DNA of 64,000 bases. It comes from Loxodes magnus. Lineage: Eukaryota > Ciliophora > Karyorelictea > Loxodida > Loxodidae. Positions 12,501 through 25,412 of the stretch are shown piece after piece. The notes under the pieces were generated by a model. It did not search any database, was not told where the DNA came from, and saw only the letters and a list, made by a program, of their open reading frames with translations. Numbering within the stretch: position 1 is the stretch's first letter; the number at the start of each line of letters is the position of its first letter. The position numbers and the translations under genes are program-made. The stretch is from positions 186,001-250,000 of the forward strand of contig CAMPDV010000039.1 of NCBI GenBank assembly GCA_946699065.1. Reading direction: 5' to 3'.

Positions 12501-13083
12501 GTTTGTCTAAATTATATAAGCTTACATTCCTAGTGATTTAATTTAACTAGAATATTTAAAGGTAAGTTAGATAACTTAAATAAATGTATTGATAATTCAA
12601 ATTATAAAATAATATATTTTAGGAATGCTTAAAATGTATATATTTTTGCGATATCCATTTATTAATTTATTATAGATTAAAAAAGATTAAATAAATTCAT
12701 ATAAAAGATAAAAATATAGTAACTTGTATTTAATATTTATTAAAATTATTTTATAAATCAAAATCAAAACATAAGCATTAAGTCGAAAAAATACTCTATT
12801 CTAGGCTTATTTTCAATAATGGACTGATAACTTTTAATAGAATTTTTTACTTGAAGTTTACTATTTAAATTTAACAAGCAAAGAAAAAATAATTTAAATT
12901 CCATTAATTAAATTGTTCTAATAAGATAATTCCTTCAAACTAAATTTTATTCCTTTCTTTCATTTAGCTACAGAATAATTTTTTCTTATTATAGAAGCTT
13001 TGTTTCCTTTTTTTTTATTTTTTTTTCCAGTTAAGATTTAACGACTTTATTATTTTTATAGTAATTAGTTAATGTTAGTAAGA
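9527..13083. other. AT-rich region without a supported gene
   Basis: Mostly A/T. A plus-strand frame from about 10349 to TGA 11702-11704 yields a plausible-looking membrane-type peptide, but over about 99 codons it has equal GC (about 20%) at all three codon positions, so I do not call it. The stretch 11460-11640 is slightly less AT-rich and could be a gene relic. Confidence 0.3.
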
Positions 13084-13851
13084 TCAAAGGATTTAGTCAT
13101 TACTTTTATTTTCTCTTTATTATTTGATTTGATTTGAATAACTACCTATAGTCCTTTTAAATACCTCATCGTTTGGAAGAATTTTAGAAGATCTGTTGCA
13201 TTTTTATTCTTATTATGTTTGCATTTAATATTCGTTTAAATCAGTTTTAGAGGCATTTTACGAACTTGATCGAACAAATTTATTAAAGCTATTTAGCTCT
13301 CATTCACTTAGATTTTTCTAAAAACTTATTTCAGTGAATAATGAGTTTGTATCAGTGCTAAAAATTTCATTTTATGCAAATTTAGTTAAATTAATCTTTC
13401 GACTTAGGTTAATATAATCTCTAGACTTTCTAAATTATTTTTCATGAACTTAAAATTTATGGAACTTTTGCTATTAATAATTCTTCTTGCAAAGGATTCA
13501 TTCGCTTACTGTAGTTTCTTCTCATGTAACTTTCGTTATTGATTATAATTTTGTTTCTTCATAGAACTTTAACTGGATTTATTTTGATTGCCAATTATGA
13601 AGGGTAGTAGGAGAGTTTGTTGTTGCTTAATGTTTCATTTGATCATTTAATTCAACTTTTGTTTTTCATTCCTCTTTACTAAATTTAAAATTTACTTTTT
13701 CATTTTTTTGATAATTGCTACATACAGAATCTCTCCTTTGAAATTAATATATCCTCTATTTAACCTTTCTTTTATCATCCTTTCTGCTACATTTTTTTAT
13801 TAATTTAGTTCAATTATTCTGTAATTCACTGCTAACTTACTAATAAAGCAT
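13084..13851 (-). CDS. Hypothetical protein, Ser/Gln/Lys-rich
   Basis: Minus-strand frame from ATG 13851-13849 to TGA 13086-13084, 255 residues, no intron required. The start gives MLYQQVSSELQNNWTKLIKK. The protein is hydrophilic with many Ser, Gln, Asn and charged residues and several TGA-encoded Trp. G content falls from first to third codon position across the region counted, and the other two minus frames read worse. No domain, signal peptide or membrane segment seen; it looks largely disordered with short helices. Isolated gene, about 3.7 kb from the next one on either side. Confidence 0.55.
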
Positions 13852-16800
13852 CAAGCTATTTATCCTAATTTCAAAGTCTATCAGAAAGAATTTCAAGAGT
13901 AAATAGGGATATATTTGAATTAATATATACATTTAAATAAATTTATATCTCTATTTATTTAATTTATTATTTCCTTACTATCTACTTAATCAAATTTAAA
14001 TCTAAGAAAATACAACATTTTAGTATAATTTAAAGTGCTCTTTTAGTTTTATATTAAATTTGCTTTAATTAATCCTTTTAAAAAAGAAGCAAATTCATAG
14101 TTCATTGCTTCAAATTTTTAAGAATAAATCTAAAATATAAAAAATGGTAGGATTAAATAAAGTTATTCTATTAATAGAACATATGAATAAACTAAAAATT
14201 GTAGATTTAATAAGCTATTATTTCTATTTTACTTTAAACAAATCAAATTTTTATTATTTATCTGTTTAATAGCTAAATTGTAGAAACTTCTTCTAATTTA
14301 AATTTACTTCTATATCTAATTTAATTTCAAAGCTAATTTTTTAATACTTTATGATTAAAGGCTGCTTCTTATTTACCTTTGTGGAGAGTACAAGATAGTC
14401 TAAATTGTTTATAATAAGCTTTAATTAAAAGTTTATATTTAATTGCATTAAAAACTTGAGATTAGCTTTTAATATTTTAAATGAATATATTAAGCTAATT
14501 TTAAGAGCTAAAGTATTTGTGATTGCTATATTTTAAAATTTTAATTATATAAGCATATTAATATTATAAACTTAGGACGGCAAAATATTAATTTTTTAAT
14601 TAAGCTATACTAAAGTTATAAGATATTAATCATAAGGAAAATTCGAATTTATCTTTATTTATTAAATAGCTGGCTTTTGACATCTGCTTCATGGAAGTTT
14701 AACTAAGGATCTTATATTAAATTTTATCAAAAGGTTTGTTATTTAAGTTGTAGCCTAATTTTATTAAATTAGATCAACTTAAGCATTTAAAATGACTCAT
14801 ATAAATTCTTAATAATTTTAACCTTCTAATTCTTGTTTTATTTAATTACTCTTTTAGTTTTCATAAAATCACCTATAATTCTAATTATTTTGTTATTTTA
14901 GAACTGCTCAGCGAATAAATAAATTTAAAAATGTAAAATGAAATAGTGAAATCATTTAAATTTAAGGATAAAATATTAAACTGCTAGCTTAAGAAATTAA
15001 TTAATTAATACCAAAAATAATCTAAATTAATATTGGTGATTTGGCTAGTTAGAGAAAAATAAAAATAAATGCTAAATTCATCCCTAATTCTTTTAAAAGC
15101 CTTAAACTTTAATTATTTACTTTATATCTAAAATGTATATCTATTAATTATCTCTTTGGATTTTTTAAATACGAACAATAAGTAGCAAATGTATTTATAC
15201 TAAAGCTTTCTTTTGTTTAGAAAAACAAAATATTTATTTGTATAACTAATTCTTAAAATCCTACCTTTTGTTTAATTTTTATAAATTTTTCATATTTAAG
15301 AAATTCCACCCCTAAAATACTAAATCACATTATTTAAAATATTTGAAATATTAAGTTTAAAAATTATTCTAATATAACATGTTTAAAACAACAAATTTTA
15401 AAAAAGTTCTTAGTTGCAAGATTTACTTTATTGAAAAGCTGTACAGATTTAAAAGATTATAAAAGTTATTTAATTTTAAACTTATAATTATTAAGAATAT
15501 TAAATCTTATATATAATAAATCTACAAATATTTTAAAATTAAACTTACTAAAAGGAATATAAAATTAAAATAATTAAAATTAAATATGCATTTTTAATAT
15601 ATTTAAAAGAAATCCATATAAACTTTTTTAAAAGATTAATTATACAGCTTTCTTAAAATAAATATTAAATTATTAAAGTTAAATAAAATTATAAGTGTAA
15701 TGCTTATATTAAAAAGTTATATTAAGTAAATTAAATTAATTAATAGATACTTATTGATAAAAGATAGCTCTCTATAAATTAGAATAATATTTAATCATTT
15801 TAATTAAATTTTGATTGTCTAAATCTTTGTTTCTTAGCTGTCATTCTTCTACCAATTTAACAAAATTATCTTATAATACTAGATAAATTATTAATTATTT
15901 ATAATGTAAAAACCTGTTAAATAAAATGATTGTTATTATTAAACCATTTATAAAATAATCAAAAATCTACTTAAAAAGTGATTTTTTTTTAATTTCGTTT
16001 GCTTAAATAAATTTATTAAAATTAAATTAAATTTTTTAATTTAACTGGCTAAATTAAAATCTTTAAATTTTAAATAAGATAAATAATAATTTAAGCCTTT
16101 TGCATCTTAATTTTACATATGTGCTTTAAATTATATTCTTAGTTTAATTTTTTAAATTTTAAAAAGAACTTAAATCTAAAATATTTTTTATATAATAGAA
16201 TAAATAAACTTTAATTATTTATTTTTAACTTTTTTCTTAGAAATTAATCTCTCTAATTTACTTATAAGTGAGAGATTTATAGATAATAATTATTTAATCA
16301 AAAAGCATTTTGCTAAAATAAAATTAAAAAATTAATTATAAATTTAATTTAAAAACCTAGACTAAGTAATAATAATTTAAATTAATATAATTTTTTTAGC
16401 TAATTTAAAAATAAATATTTATCTATTTTTTATTTCAAAAATAATTGATTTATCAATCAAAAAATAAATTATTTTTATTATTATTATTTAATATTTAATC
16501 ATATAAATATAATAATTATACACTGTCTTTTAAAACATTTCTAAAAATAATTATTATTTAAATCTTTTATGAAATATTGCAAGTTAATTTAAATCGTTAA
16601 TAAAGATATAGTTAAAGAACTATAAAATTTATTATTTTAAATTATTTAATTTAGTGTCTTATTAATTTCAAATATCATTTCTTTAAAGTCCTTAACAATG
16701 CATTAAAAGGTTTATTTTAGATATATTTATTTGCTTTTAATTAAACAATTATAAAAGAAAAAATTATTCTTATAAGAGTAAAATTATTTTAAATATATTG

Positions 16801-17593
16801 CTATAGTTGAAAAACACATACTTTTTTAACAAAACTCTACTTTCATTTAAAAAAATTGAATTATAAATAATGAAAGCTATTTTATTTGTAATATAGTTGT
16901 AAATTTAATCATCAATTCTTTAGTATTTTAAATTAAGTAATTATATAATTTTTTTAATTAATTAGGAAATTTTTTAAGAAGGTAATTAGTTATTTTAAAA
17001 TATCTTACATTATAGTTTTATCAGTTTAATTTATGACTATTAATAAAAATTTAAATGAACCTAATTAAAATTAAAGGTATATATTGAACTTTATAAGGTA
17101 ACTATAATTTAATTTCTTATTGTAGCAATAAAATAAAATTAATGAATATCTTAATGAGATTTAATTTGCAAAGCAATACATTTCCTTTAATAGCTCAGAC
17201 AATATAAATAAGTTTTGTCAGTTTATCTATATTATAGGAATTTAAAGCTTAAATTAGAAATTCTTATTACTTAGCAACTAAATTTTTCCTCATATTAATT
17301 TTGTAAAAATATTAAGCTAAAAACTGGGCTTAATTCACTATTGTAGTGCTTTATTTACTTGGTAATGAATTGTATAAATTAGAAACAAACTTAATACTAT
17401 AAATGTAGAATATAGACATACTTTAATTAATTTAAACTAAACTGTAAAAAGTTTAAATCCCTTTAAATTTATTAATAATAAAAGACTGTAAAGAGACAAA
17501 TAATACTCTTATATATTTGACTAACTGTCTAACTATTAGGGTTTATAAACTTAATCAATTAAAAGTAAATTTAAGTATTTAAAACTAATTAAA
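13852..17593. other. AT-rich intergenic region
   Basis: No coding signal, repeat array or structured element recognised on either strand. A/T homopolymers and short direct repeats only. Confidence 0.35.
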
Positions 17594-18772
17594 ATGGAAA
17601 AGAAATACTAAATATAAATTTAAAAGAGCAAAAGTCCTATATCAATTAACAATAATGCAGCTGTAAATCAAAGAAACTAATTACAACAAAGTACTGGAGA
17701 CTTTATTACACCTAATAAGAAAGTGAATTCCAACAAATATTGCTTTGCTTGAGATTATATTAAAGTAAAAAAAATCCAGCCTAAGGCTTAGCATAATTCT
17801 CTGTCGAAAAGTTTGATTCTTCCTAACATAAGATCTAAAAAGTATGAATCAAGGATGTAGCAAAGTAAATAGTGAAAATCTTAAATCTTTTTTAATAATT
17901 AAGAATATTTTACTCCAGAAAAACAACTTTCCTTACAAAAATTACCATCTCATGAATCTGTTTCTCAAACTGAAGATAATAGCTTATATAAATTCTTAGT
18001 GAAATAAAAAATTTAACTTTAAAAGGCGAACAACTAGGGATCTCCAAATTTAAATAATAGTTTTTCAGATTAAATTTCAGAGAAGAATTAGTCGAGTAAA
18101 AGCTAAATTGGTGTCAAAGAATAGACATTAAAGACTATTCAAAGAGCATTATAGCAAATAATCAACTCAAAAGAGCAAGATAAAGTTAAATAAGAATCAC
18201 CAAATCCTTAAGGAAATACTTGTACCTAGTTTACTTTTAAATAAGTAAATAAAAAACGTAAAATTATCTAAAGTCCTTATAAGTAAAATAATAAATAGTT
18301 CACTTGGAAATAAGCAAAGAAAAAAAATTTAGAAGCAATCTAACTAAATAAAATCTGTTCTTCATAATTTTCATATTTAAGCGAATGTAATACGAGCTTG
18401 AATGATACTTCTTTCACTGCCTGGAGTATCAAAAATACTCAAAGATCTTTTGTTGATTACAAATAAAATGAAAAATTTATTTATAATTTAAACTCAAAGG
18501 CAGAAAAAAAATAGAGTGAAAACTTTGAAGAAGAATTATATGTTCAATTATTCTCTGAAGTAAACCTAGATCTAAATAATGCAAACAATAATTAAAATTA
18601 AAATCCGAATGAAAAGAATGAAAAAGTAGTTAATAAATTAGTCTAAAAGAAGATTAATATCAAAAGTAAAGAGAGGTCAAAGAAGTTTCTAGATAAAAAT
18701 ATTGACTTACATTTAACTAATTGCGGAAGAAATAAAAAATAAAAAATACAGAACGAGAAAAATGAGGAATGA
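17594..18772 (+). CDS. Hypothetical Gln/Ser/Lys-rich protein
   Basis: Single open frame of 392 codons from ATG 17594 to TGA 18770-18772, without introns. Composition changes sharply from the flanking A/T DNA (GAA, AAG, CCT and GCA codons appear). The protein is low-complexity: a Gln-rich N-terminus (MEKKYQIQIQKSKSPISI), then Ser/Lys/Asn-rich linkers with motifs such as SSKSQIGVKEQTLKTIQRAL, an acidic segment (FEEELYVQLFSEVNLDL) and a Lys/Arg-rich C-terminus. Many of its Gln codons are TAA or TAG. No catalytic or membrane features; probably intrinsically disordered with a few helices. Possibly a cytoskeletal or nuclear protein, but that is a guess from composition only. Confidence 0.7.
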
Positions 18773-20253
18773 AACAAAAATTTATTTAATTTATTTACAA
18801 ATATTAGTAACTTATTTTCATTTATTTAATAAAAACGAGTATTAGCTAAATTTATTTAAGATTTGTTACCAAAATCATTTTATAAAAAACTTAAAAATTA
18901 AATCTATAATTATTGAAAATATATTTAGCTACAAATATAAAAAATTAAAATATTTTAAAGTTTAAATTATTTTTTATAACTATTTATTCAGCTCAACCTT
19001 ATACTATTTTTTCTTTTCTTAATTTTAATTTTTGCTAAATTAGCGTCATATGTATGTTTATAGAAATTGTTGAGATTCCAAATAATCTTTATATAAAATT
19101 TTTTCATAGATTTTGTAATTTATGTTATTAGAATTTAGTTCTTTTCTCTATTCTCTATTCTTAGTCGTAAGATATAATGGATTATAATTATTCAAATAAA
19201 AATTTGAAGCATAACAATAGTTAATTTTCGTAATAATATAGTAGTTAAGCTTTTAAAATGATAGCCAGATTAGGATATTAAAAATAATTTAATATAGAAG
19301 CTCTTTTAATTAATGATAAAGATAAATCTTTAACTTATAAATCTACTTTTATATTTTAAATTTATAGCCTAACTCAATATATCTATATTATCATATTTAT
19401 CTAAGTTTATTTATTCCTTAATATTTAAATTAAAGCAAAAAGAATAATAATATCAGCATTAAAATACTTTAATTATGCTTTATAAAAATATTAAGTTCTT
19501 TAGTATAATATATTAAATTAAATAAATAGAAAGCTAAAGGCAATTATACATGTCTTACCTGATTAATTATAAAATAATATATTTAAATAAATATTTTAAT
19601 TATTTTAATTCATAAAAGAATAAATAACTCTAGTAGAGTTATAAAATAATAATTTTATTTAATTAAAGCTTATTCTTAATATTAAAATTAACGGCTGATA
19701 TTATTTAACTAGATATCATCTACAAAGAAAGCTTATAATTAATAACTTTCTATTAAAAATTAAAAACTTAAATTTAAAAATGAAATATTAAAATATAATT
19801 AAGTTAAAAAGCAATTATAAATCTCTATATTATAGTAATGATCACTTTAATATTAATATTTACAATGAACTATCTAATTGATTAACTATAAATAAAAATG
19901 AAATATGATAGATAAATTCTAACTAAACCAATTAAATAATTAATTTTTCTATTTATTTAATTATTTTTTAATATATTTAATTATTATTACTTTTTATTTG
20001 GAATAATTTAGATTGTCTCTATTCATTTTAAAGGATTTAAAATTGCTATATAACATTTTTAAAAAAGCTAGGAATTAAAATAAATTTTAAATTAATCTTC
20101 TGATTAATGGCTATTAATTTTAAAAAGCTCTAAATTATTTTTTATTTATAAAATTTAAAAATTTAATTCTATTTCATATATCTAAATAATTTAAGAATGA
20201 TATAGAATAGAAAATTAAAGAAATATTAAGCGAATAATTTAATAAAAAATTAA

Positions 20254-20273
20254 ATATATATATATATATATAT
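20254..20273. repeat. (AT)n dinucleotide repeat
   Basis: Ten uninterrupted AT dinucleotides in A/T-rich DNA. Simple microsatellite. Confidence 0.8.
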
Positions 20274-21431
20274 TAATTATAGCTAATCATAATATTTCTA
20301 TTTAATTAGTTATTTAAAAAAAGAAATATTCATTTTTAATTTATATTTCAGGTAATTTTTTTAAATTCTATAGCGTTAATTTTAATTTTAAATAAGATGA
20401 AAAAAATAAATTTTTATTAGAAAGGTCTTTAGAATTAATCTATGATTAAGTTAAATTAAATTTTAAGCAATAAAATATAATATTTAATCTAAAGTTTTAA
20501 AAGTATTCTATTTTTTAAATAAAGATTATAATAATTTATTAAGCATTATATAAATTTAAGTTAAACTTAATAACTTAAATGAAAGAATTTAGATTTTTTG
20601 AATTAAAACTCTTGAATTTAAATAGCTTTAAACTTTCCTTTTTAATTTAATGGTAATTTTATCTTTATAGTAACTATTTTTTAGTTAAAAGCTTTAAAAA
20701 AGATAATTATGTTTAAATTATTTTGCTTAATTTAAAATACTATACATTTATAATTATTTTTAATTTAATATAATGAATACTTAAAAATAATTTTAATGTA
20801 AATATAATTATATTATATTATATTATATCTATGTATTTTATGTGTCTAATTCAATTTAAAAGAAATAATTATTGAAAACTATTTATATTTAGCATTAACG
20901 TAATATTAACTATTTTATCTTATAAATTTTCACTTATATCTTTTAATAGTTTTCCTTAATTTCCTCTTATTTAATACATTTTTTATTTCTATTAAAGTCT
21001 ATAAATTTTATTTTGTAGCATGAGTGAATTTGATTTAATTTTGTTGAATATATGAATATATAATGCTTTAAATAATGAGCTAAGACTTATAAAAAGTAAT
21101 TTTGATGAAATAAATATATAGCACATATCTTTAAATTTATAAATTTAGCTTTAACCTATTTCATCTTTAAGGATTTTGCTTTGCAATAATTTTATTAATA
21201 AAGTATTTAAGTTAAATTAAGCAATAGATTTAAATTTTCTTAGTTCCCTTTCATTTATTTTTATATAATAAATCTAATTTAATGATTGCTAATCATTTTT
21301 AACTTAATTACAATATAACTTTTTTCTTTTGTAAATGCATTTTAACATAATTATTTTATGAAATAACTTTTTGCTAAGCGGTAGCTCGGGCTATTAAATT
21401 TTAATTTTGACTAGATTGATTTATTATTAAC

Positions 21432-21467
21432 ATTTTATAATTTTCTTAACTAAGAAAATTATAAAAT
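21432..21467. repeat. Perfect 17-bp inverted repeat with 2-bp spacer
   Basis: ATTTTATAATTTTCTTA (21432-21448), AC, then its exact reverse complement TAAGAAAATTATAAAAT (21451-21467). It would form a cruciform or RNA hairpin. It lies about 410 bases upstream of the otubain gene and just downstream of a small GC-rich hairpin. No T-run or gene end places it as a terminator. Confidence 0.8.
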
Positions 21468-21879
21468 AATTAAATTTAAAAAAGTAGATTTAATATACTT
21501 ATTAAGCTAGATATATCTATTTCATCAAATCATTTTTAGTGTGTAAATAAATGCTATTAATTTGAAGGTTTTCACTTAAAAATATTAGTATTTAATGCTT
21601 ATTTTGCTTATATAAATAAAATAATAGTTCTTTTTTAAGTATTCTTCATTATAGATTTTATTCTATCTCTATTAAATCTTTTGAAACCTCTGAGAATTTT
21701 AAACTAACAATCTTTTAAATATAAGTGGAATTAGGTATTTCTAGTATAAAGCGAATAAAAAGTAAATAAAGGAGATAAATAAATATTAAAGTGCTATTAT
21801 AATTTGCTTTAGTTTTAAATTAAACAGAAATTAACACTTAATAATCATATTCATTGATCAAACTTAAAATAATTATAAA

Positions 21880-24275
21880 ATGGGAAATTAGTCGGACAAA
21901 TAAACAAATTAAAAAAGCCAGCTTTAGAAATAACCTTAAACTTAAGATTCCAATGCTTAGCCTAAAATATAAAATCAACAATCACCAGAAAGACCAGAAA
22001 ATATTGAAAATGTGTAGAATTCTAAGAAATTTTAAGATCCTCAGCAAGAAAATCAAGCATTTTTAGAATAAAAGCAAAAAAAAAAGAATAATGTTGGATA
22101 AATGGTAAGTAATTATAAATATAGGATTAGAAAAAGGAAGAAAATGAGGATAATAGTAATAAAAGTGAATAATTTATTAAAAGCATGAACTAAATCAAAA
22201 TGGAGCAAAATGATAACTTAAATTAATAATCAATGCAAGGAAAACATATCTTATATTGGCAAGATCCTTTAACTATTATGATGGGTTAATAAGATTACCT
22301 ATAAGAGAAAATTCAGCAAGTTAAATAGAATAAAAATCTTAAAATTTACTAAAATAATGATTTTTAAAATTAATCTCAAAATTAAGATTAAGAATGAGAT
22401 CAAAATGAAATAGAAAATGAATAAACGAATAAAATAAATTATGATCAGCAAGAATTTGTATCGAATTATAACTACAAAGCCATTATATAATAAGAATAGA
22501 ATATATGTAAACAGCTTAATTTTTAGAATAAAGAAGAAAACAAAGATATTGAAAATTAATTTTAATCAGATTTATAAAATTTAAAAGCATTGAAGAAAAA
22601 ACTATAAGAGGAGTAAAGAGTAAAAAACAATCAAAAATTGGAATACGAATAAATTATAAATAATAAAGATTGATAAATATAAAAACAAAATGAAGAAATA
22701 AATTATCTGTAACTTTAAAACTCTTTACTTTAAAAAGACTAAAACATTTAGCAAGGATAATAAAATATACTATTATATACAGATAAAATTAATAAATTAG
22801 AATAATAATAATAAAAAAACTTATAAAGGATTTAATAATTAGAAGATGAGAAAAGTATATTATCGCAAGTGATTACTAATTGAAAATAAAAATCAGAAGA
22901 ATGGGATAAATAACGTAAAATGGAATAATTTAAATAACTTAATAACTCATAAATCATAACTTAAGCTTATTAAAATTAAAATCCTTAAATGATATTAAGT
23001 AATTAGCCTTCTTCAAACTAACAATAGCAGATTTAGTTTTTATCCTTTTAAAAACCTTAAAATTAAATAATATCGATATATGAAAGGAAAGCATTATAAA
23101 ATTTAATTGTCGACTACTAATAAAGTACCAACATTATATAGGCTATCAATTAGCTTTAATAAAAATTTGATTCTTACAGAATCATTTAAAATGACGGTAA
23201 CTCTTATTTTCGAGCTGTTGGAATTTGTTTCTTGGAGCATTTAGTCAGACATACAACTCCTATTTAGCATTTAGAAGATTTTATCAATAAATTAGAAAGC
23301 AAAAAAGGCTATTATTAGATAAGATCTTCTAGCTTAAACCCTTAAGAGCATTTAAATCTTAGAATTATTTTCCTTGATCTGTTAAATTACTTAATGAGTC
23401 AAAAGTAATAAAATGAATATTTTATATTTTAGTACTTGAACGAAGAACTTTAAGGTAACAAAAAAAATTAAGACGAAGCCCTAGTATGATAAATGCGTTG
23501 CCTCACAGCTAATTACCTGGAATCTCATCGAAAATATTTTGAATCTTCTTAATAAATCGATTATAGAAATCTCATTAAAAATATTCTTACAATGGGTAAA
23601 GAGTCTGAAGGTTTAGGAATAGGGCCTCTTTAGATAGTCCTTAATGCTAAAATAGAGTTAGTTTAAATAGAAAAGAATTTTACAGAAGAATCATCCTTCA
23701 ATTAAATAAAAATGTTTGGTAAATGTCCTCATCTCTTTATTATGGCAAATTCTGGACACTATAATGTTATTTACACTTCTCATTAATCAAGAGCAGATGG
23801 ATTTGATTGAGATTAGTAATAACATACAAAATAAATTATTCTTCCTGCGGGCTATAATACGCATGATCCTGGAGTTCCCTTTTTTATTGAAATTCCTAAA
23901 AATGGTAATGAGAGTCCTAAAGATGATTTTAAGCATTTTTAAATTTAGTTTGATTATCCTTATTTATCTACTCTATAACAAAAAGCCTATCCTAAAACAT
24001 CATAAATGTATTCAGAAACGAGAGTTAAAGGATGCAAATTCTGTAATCTAGAAACAGAATTTCATAATTTTGTTAAGTTGTCATGCCATCAAGAAATTTG
24101 CCTTTATTGCTAATAAGACTGAATTTCTTAAAATATACAAGGCAAAATTATTCTCAATGAATAAGGAATTGATTAAAGAGCAACTTGTAGATTGTGCAAA
24201 AAAGTTCTAACAAAGTAAGAGCTTGAAAGCGTACTTGGGAAGGAAAAAATATTAAAATTGTCTAAAAATAGCTGA
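21880..24275 (+). CDS. Otubain-like (peptidase C65) pseudoenzyme with RING-like finger
   Basis: Two exons, 21880-22104 and 22125-24275, 791 residues, ending at TGA 24273-24275. The frame closes exactly when a 20-nt GT-AG intron is removed. Residues 1-430 are Gln/Asn-rich with coiled-coil character. Residues about 405-640 match the otubain fold: FDSYRIIQNDGNSYFRAVG around 432, MGKESEGLGIGPLQ, and ANSGHYNVIY with His620 in the catalytic-His position. In active otubains the first motif is DGNC; here codon 435 is TCT (Ser), so the nucleophile is missing and deubiquitinase activity is not expected. Residues 712-770 carry a RING-like set (CKFC, then LSCHQEICLYC, then CRLC). A protein that binds ubiquitin or E2 enzymes without cleaving is the natural inference. 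Seen: motifs and substitution. Inferred: function. Confidence 0.8.
22105..22124 (+). other. 20-nt spliceosomal intron in otubain-like gene
   Basis: Sequence starts GTAAGT and ends TATAG. It lies after codon 75 exactly between codons, and removal joins two Gln-rich coding segments in one frame through to the otubain motifs. Confidence 0.75.
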
Positions 24276-25412
24276 GTGGATTAAAAATAATAACTTAAAT
24301 TATAAAGCTAAATAAATCTAGATTTATACTAAATCTTCTTTATAAATTTACATTTCTATCAAAGTCTCGCTTTTTTAATTGTTTTTCCTTTTATTTAGTA
24401 CGAATTATACTTTTTACTATTTTCTAAAGAAGGTTTTCAAGATAAATGACTAAATTTAACTAAACCTGCTTAAAAAATTAAAATTTATACTTTATAAAGC
24501 TATTTATATTCCACTCTATATGAGATTGAAAAAGTAAAAGCAAGATTTTATAACTAGCTTATGATTTCCACTAGATATAAAATTCTATTTACTCTTATAA
24601 TAATAAAGACTTAGACTGAAAGCAAATCTATAGTAGTTTTATTAATATATACCTAAATTTTATTATTTTAATACAATTAAGCAATCATGTCATTTAAAAA
24701 ATCATCTTCCTTTATTAAAAATTTAACTTAGATTTGCATAGAGAAAATAATAAAAAGGAAACAATTTATTCTAAATTGAGGTCACTTTTAATTGAGATTA
24801 TAGTTATTTGATTTCTCTTTAATTTCCTAAAATGTTAATAATTAATTTAATTTTAAATAGTTAAAAAATATATACTTGATGCTTTGATATTTTATCATAT
24901 TGTAAATCTAGTACTTTTTATTTTAATTAATTGCTCTAGTTTTAAGCCAATTAAAATAAATAGATGAAGATATGTAAATTAAATAAAACTTAATAATTAT
25001 TAGATCTAAAGAATACTAAGAAACCTACAATATAATAATACACTCTAGTTATAAAGTTTGTTTCTTAGATATACTTTAATTTAAAAATAATAATAAAGTA
25101 TTATAAATAAAAATTGCTTTGCTTTGATATCTTTTAAATTAAATATCTATTTAAGATATTTTGATTTACTTGTAATAGTTATCTTTGCTTTGTTTATTTT
25201 TATTTAATTTATCTATTAGTTATCTATCTTGTAATTTGAGATAATTATTAGAAAATAAATAAAGAATATCTACTTTTTCTATAAAAGTATGACAATTTTA
25301 ATTAAACTTCTTTGACTTTAGTTAGATGTAATAATGTATAAAAAGCTTATTGTTTTGAAGATAAAAGATATATAAATTGTAGATATAGTTTTATTTTAGG
25401 CTTAAATTCTGC
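24276..25412. other. AT-rich convergent intergenic region
   Basis: Lies between the 3' ends of the plus-strand otubain-like gene and the minus-strand B-box gene. No element recognised. Confidence 0.4.

Larger units (their letters stand above)
18773..21879. other. AT-rich intergenic region with simple repeats and a palindrome
   Basis: No supported gene. Contains an (AT)n run near 20254-20273, TATTA-type repeats near 20810, a small GC-richer hairpin (TAGC-TCGG-GCTA) near 21381-21395 and a perfect 17-bp palindrome at 21432-21467. Confidence 0.4.

Noticed and set aside
18988-19212. Minus-strand 74-residue ATG-to-TGA frame
   Set aside because: Codon-position composition is flat; nothing recognisable in the peptide.
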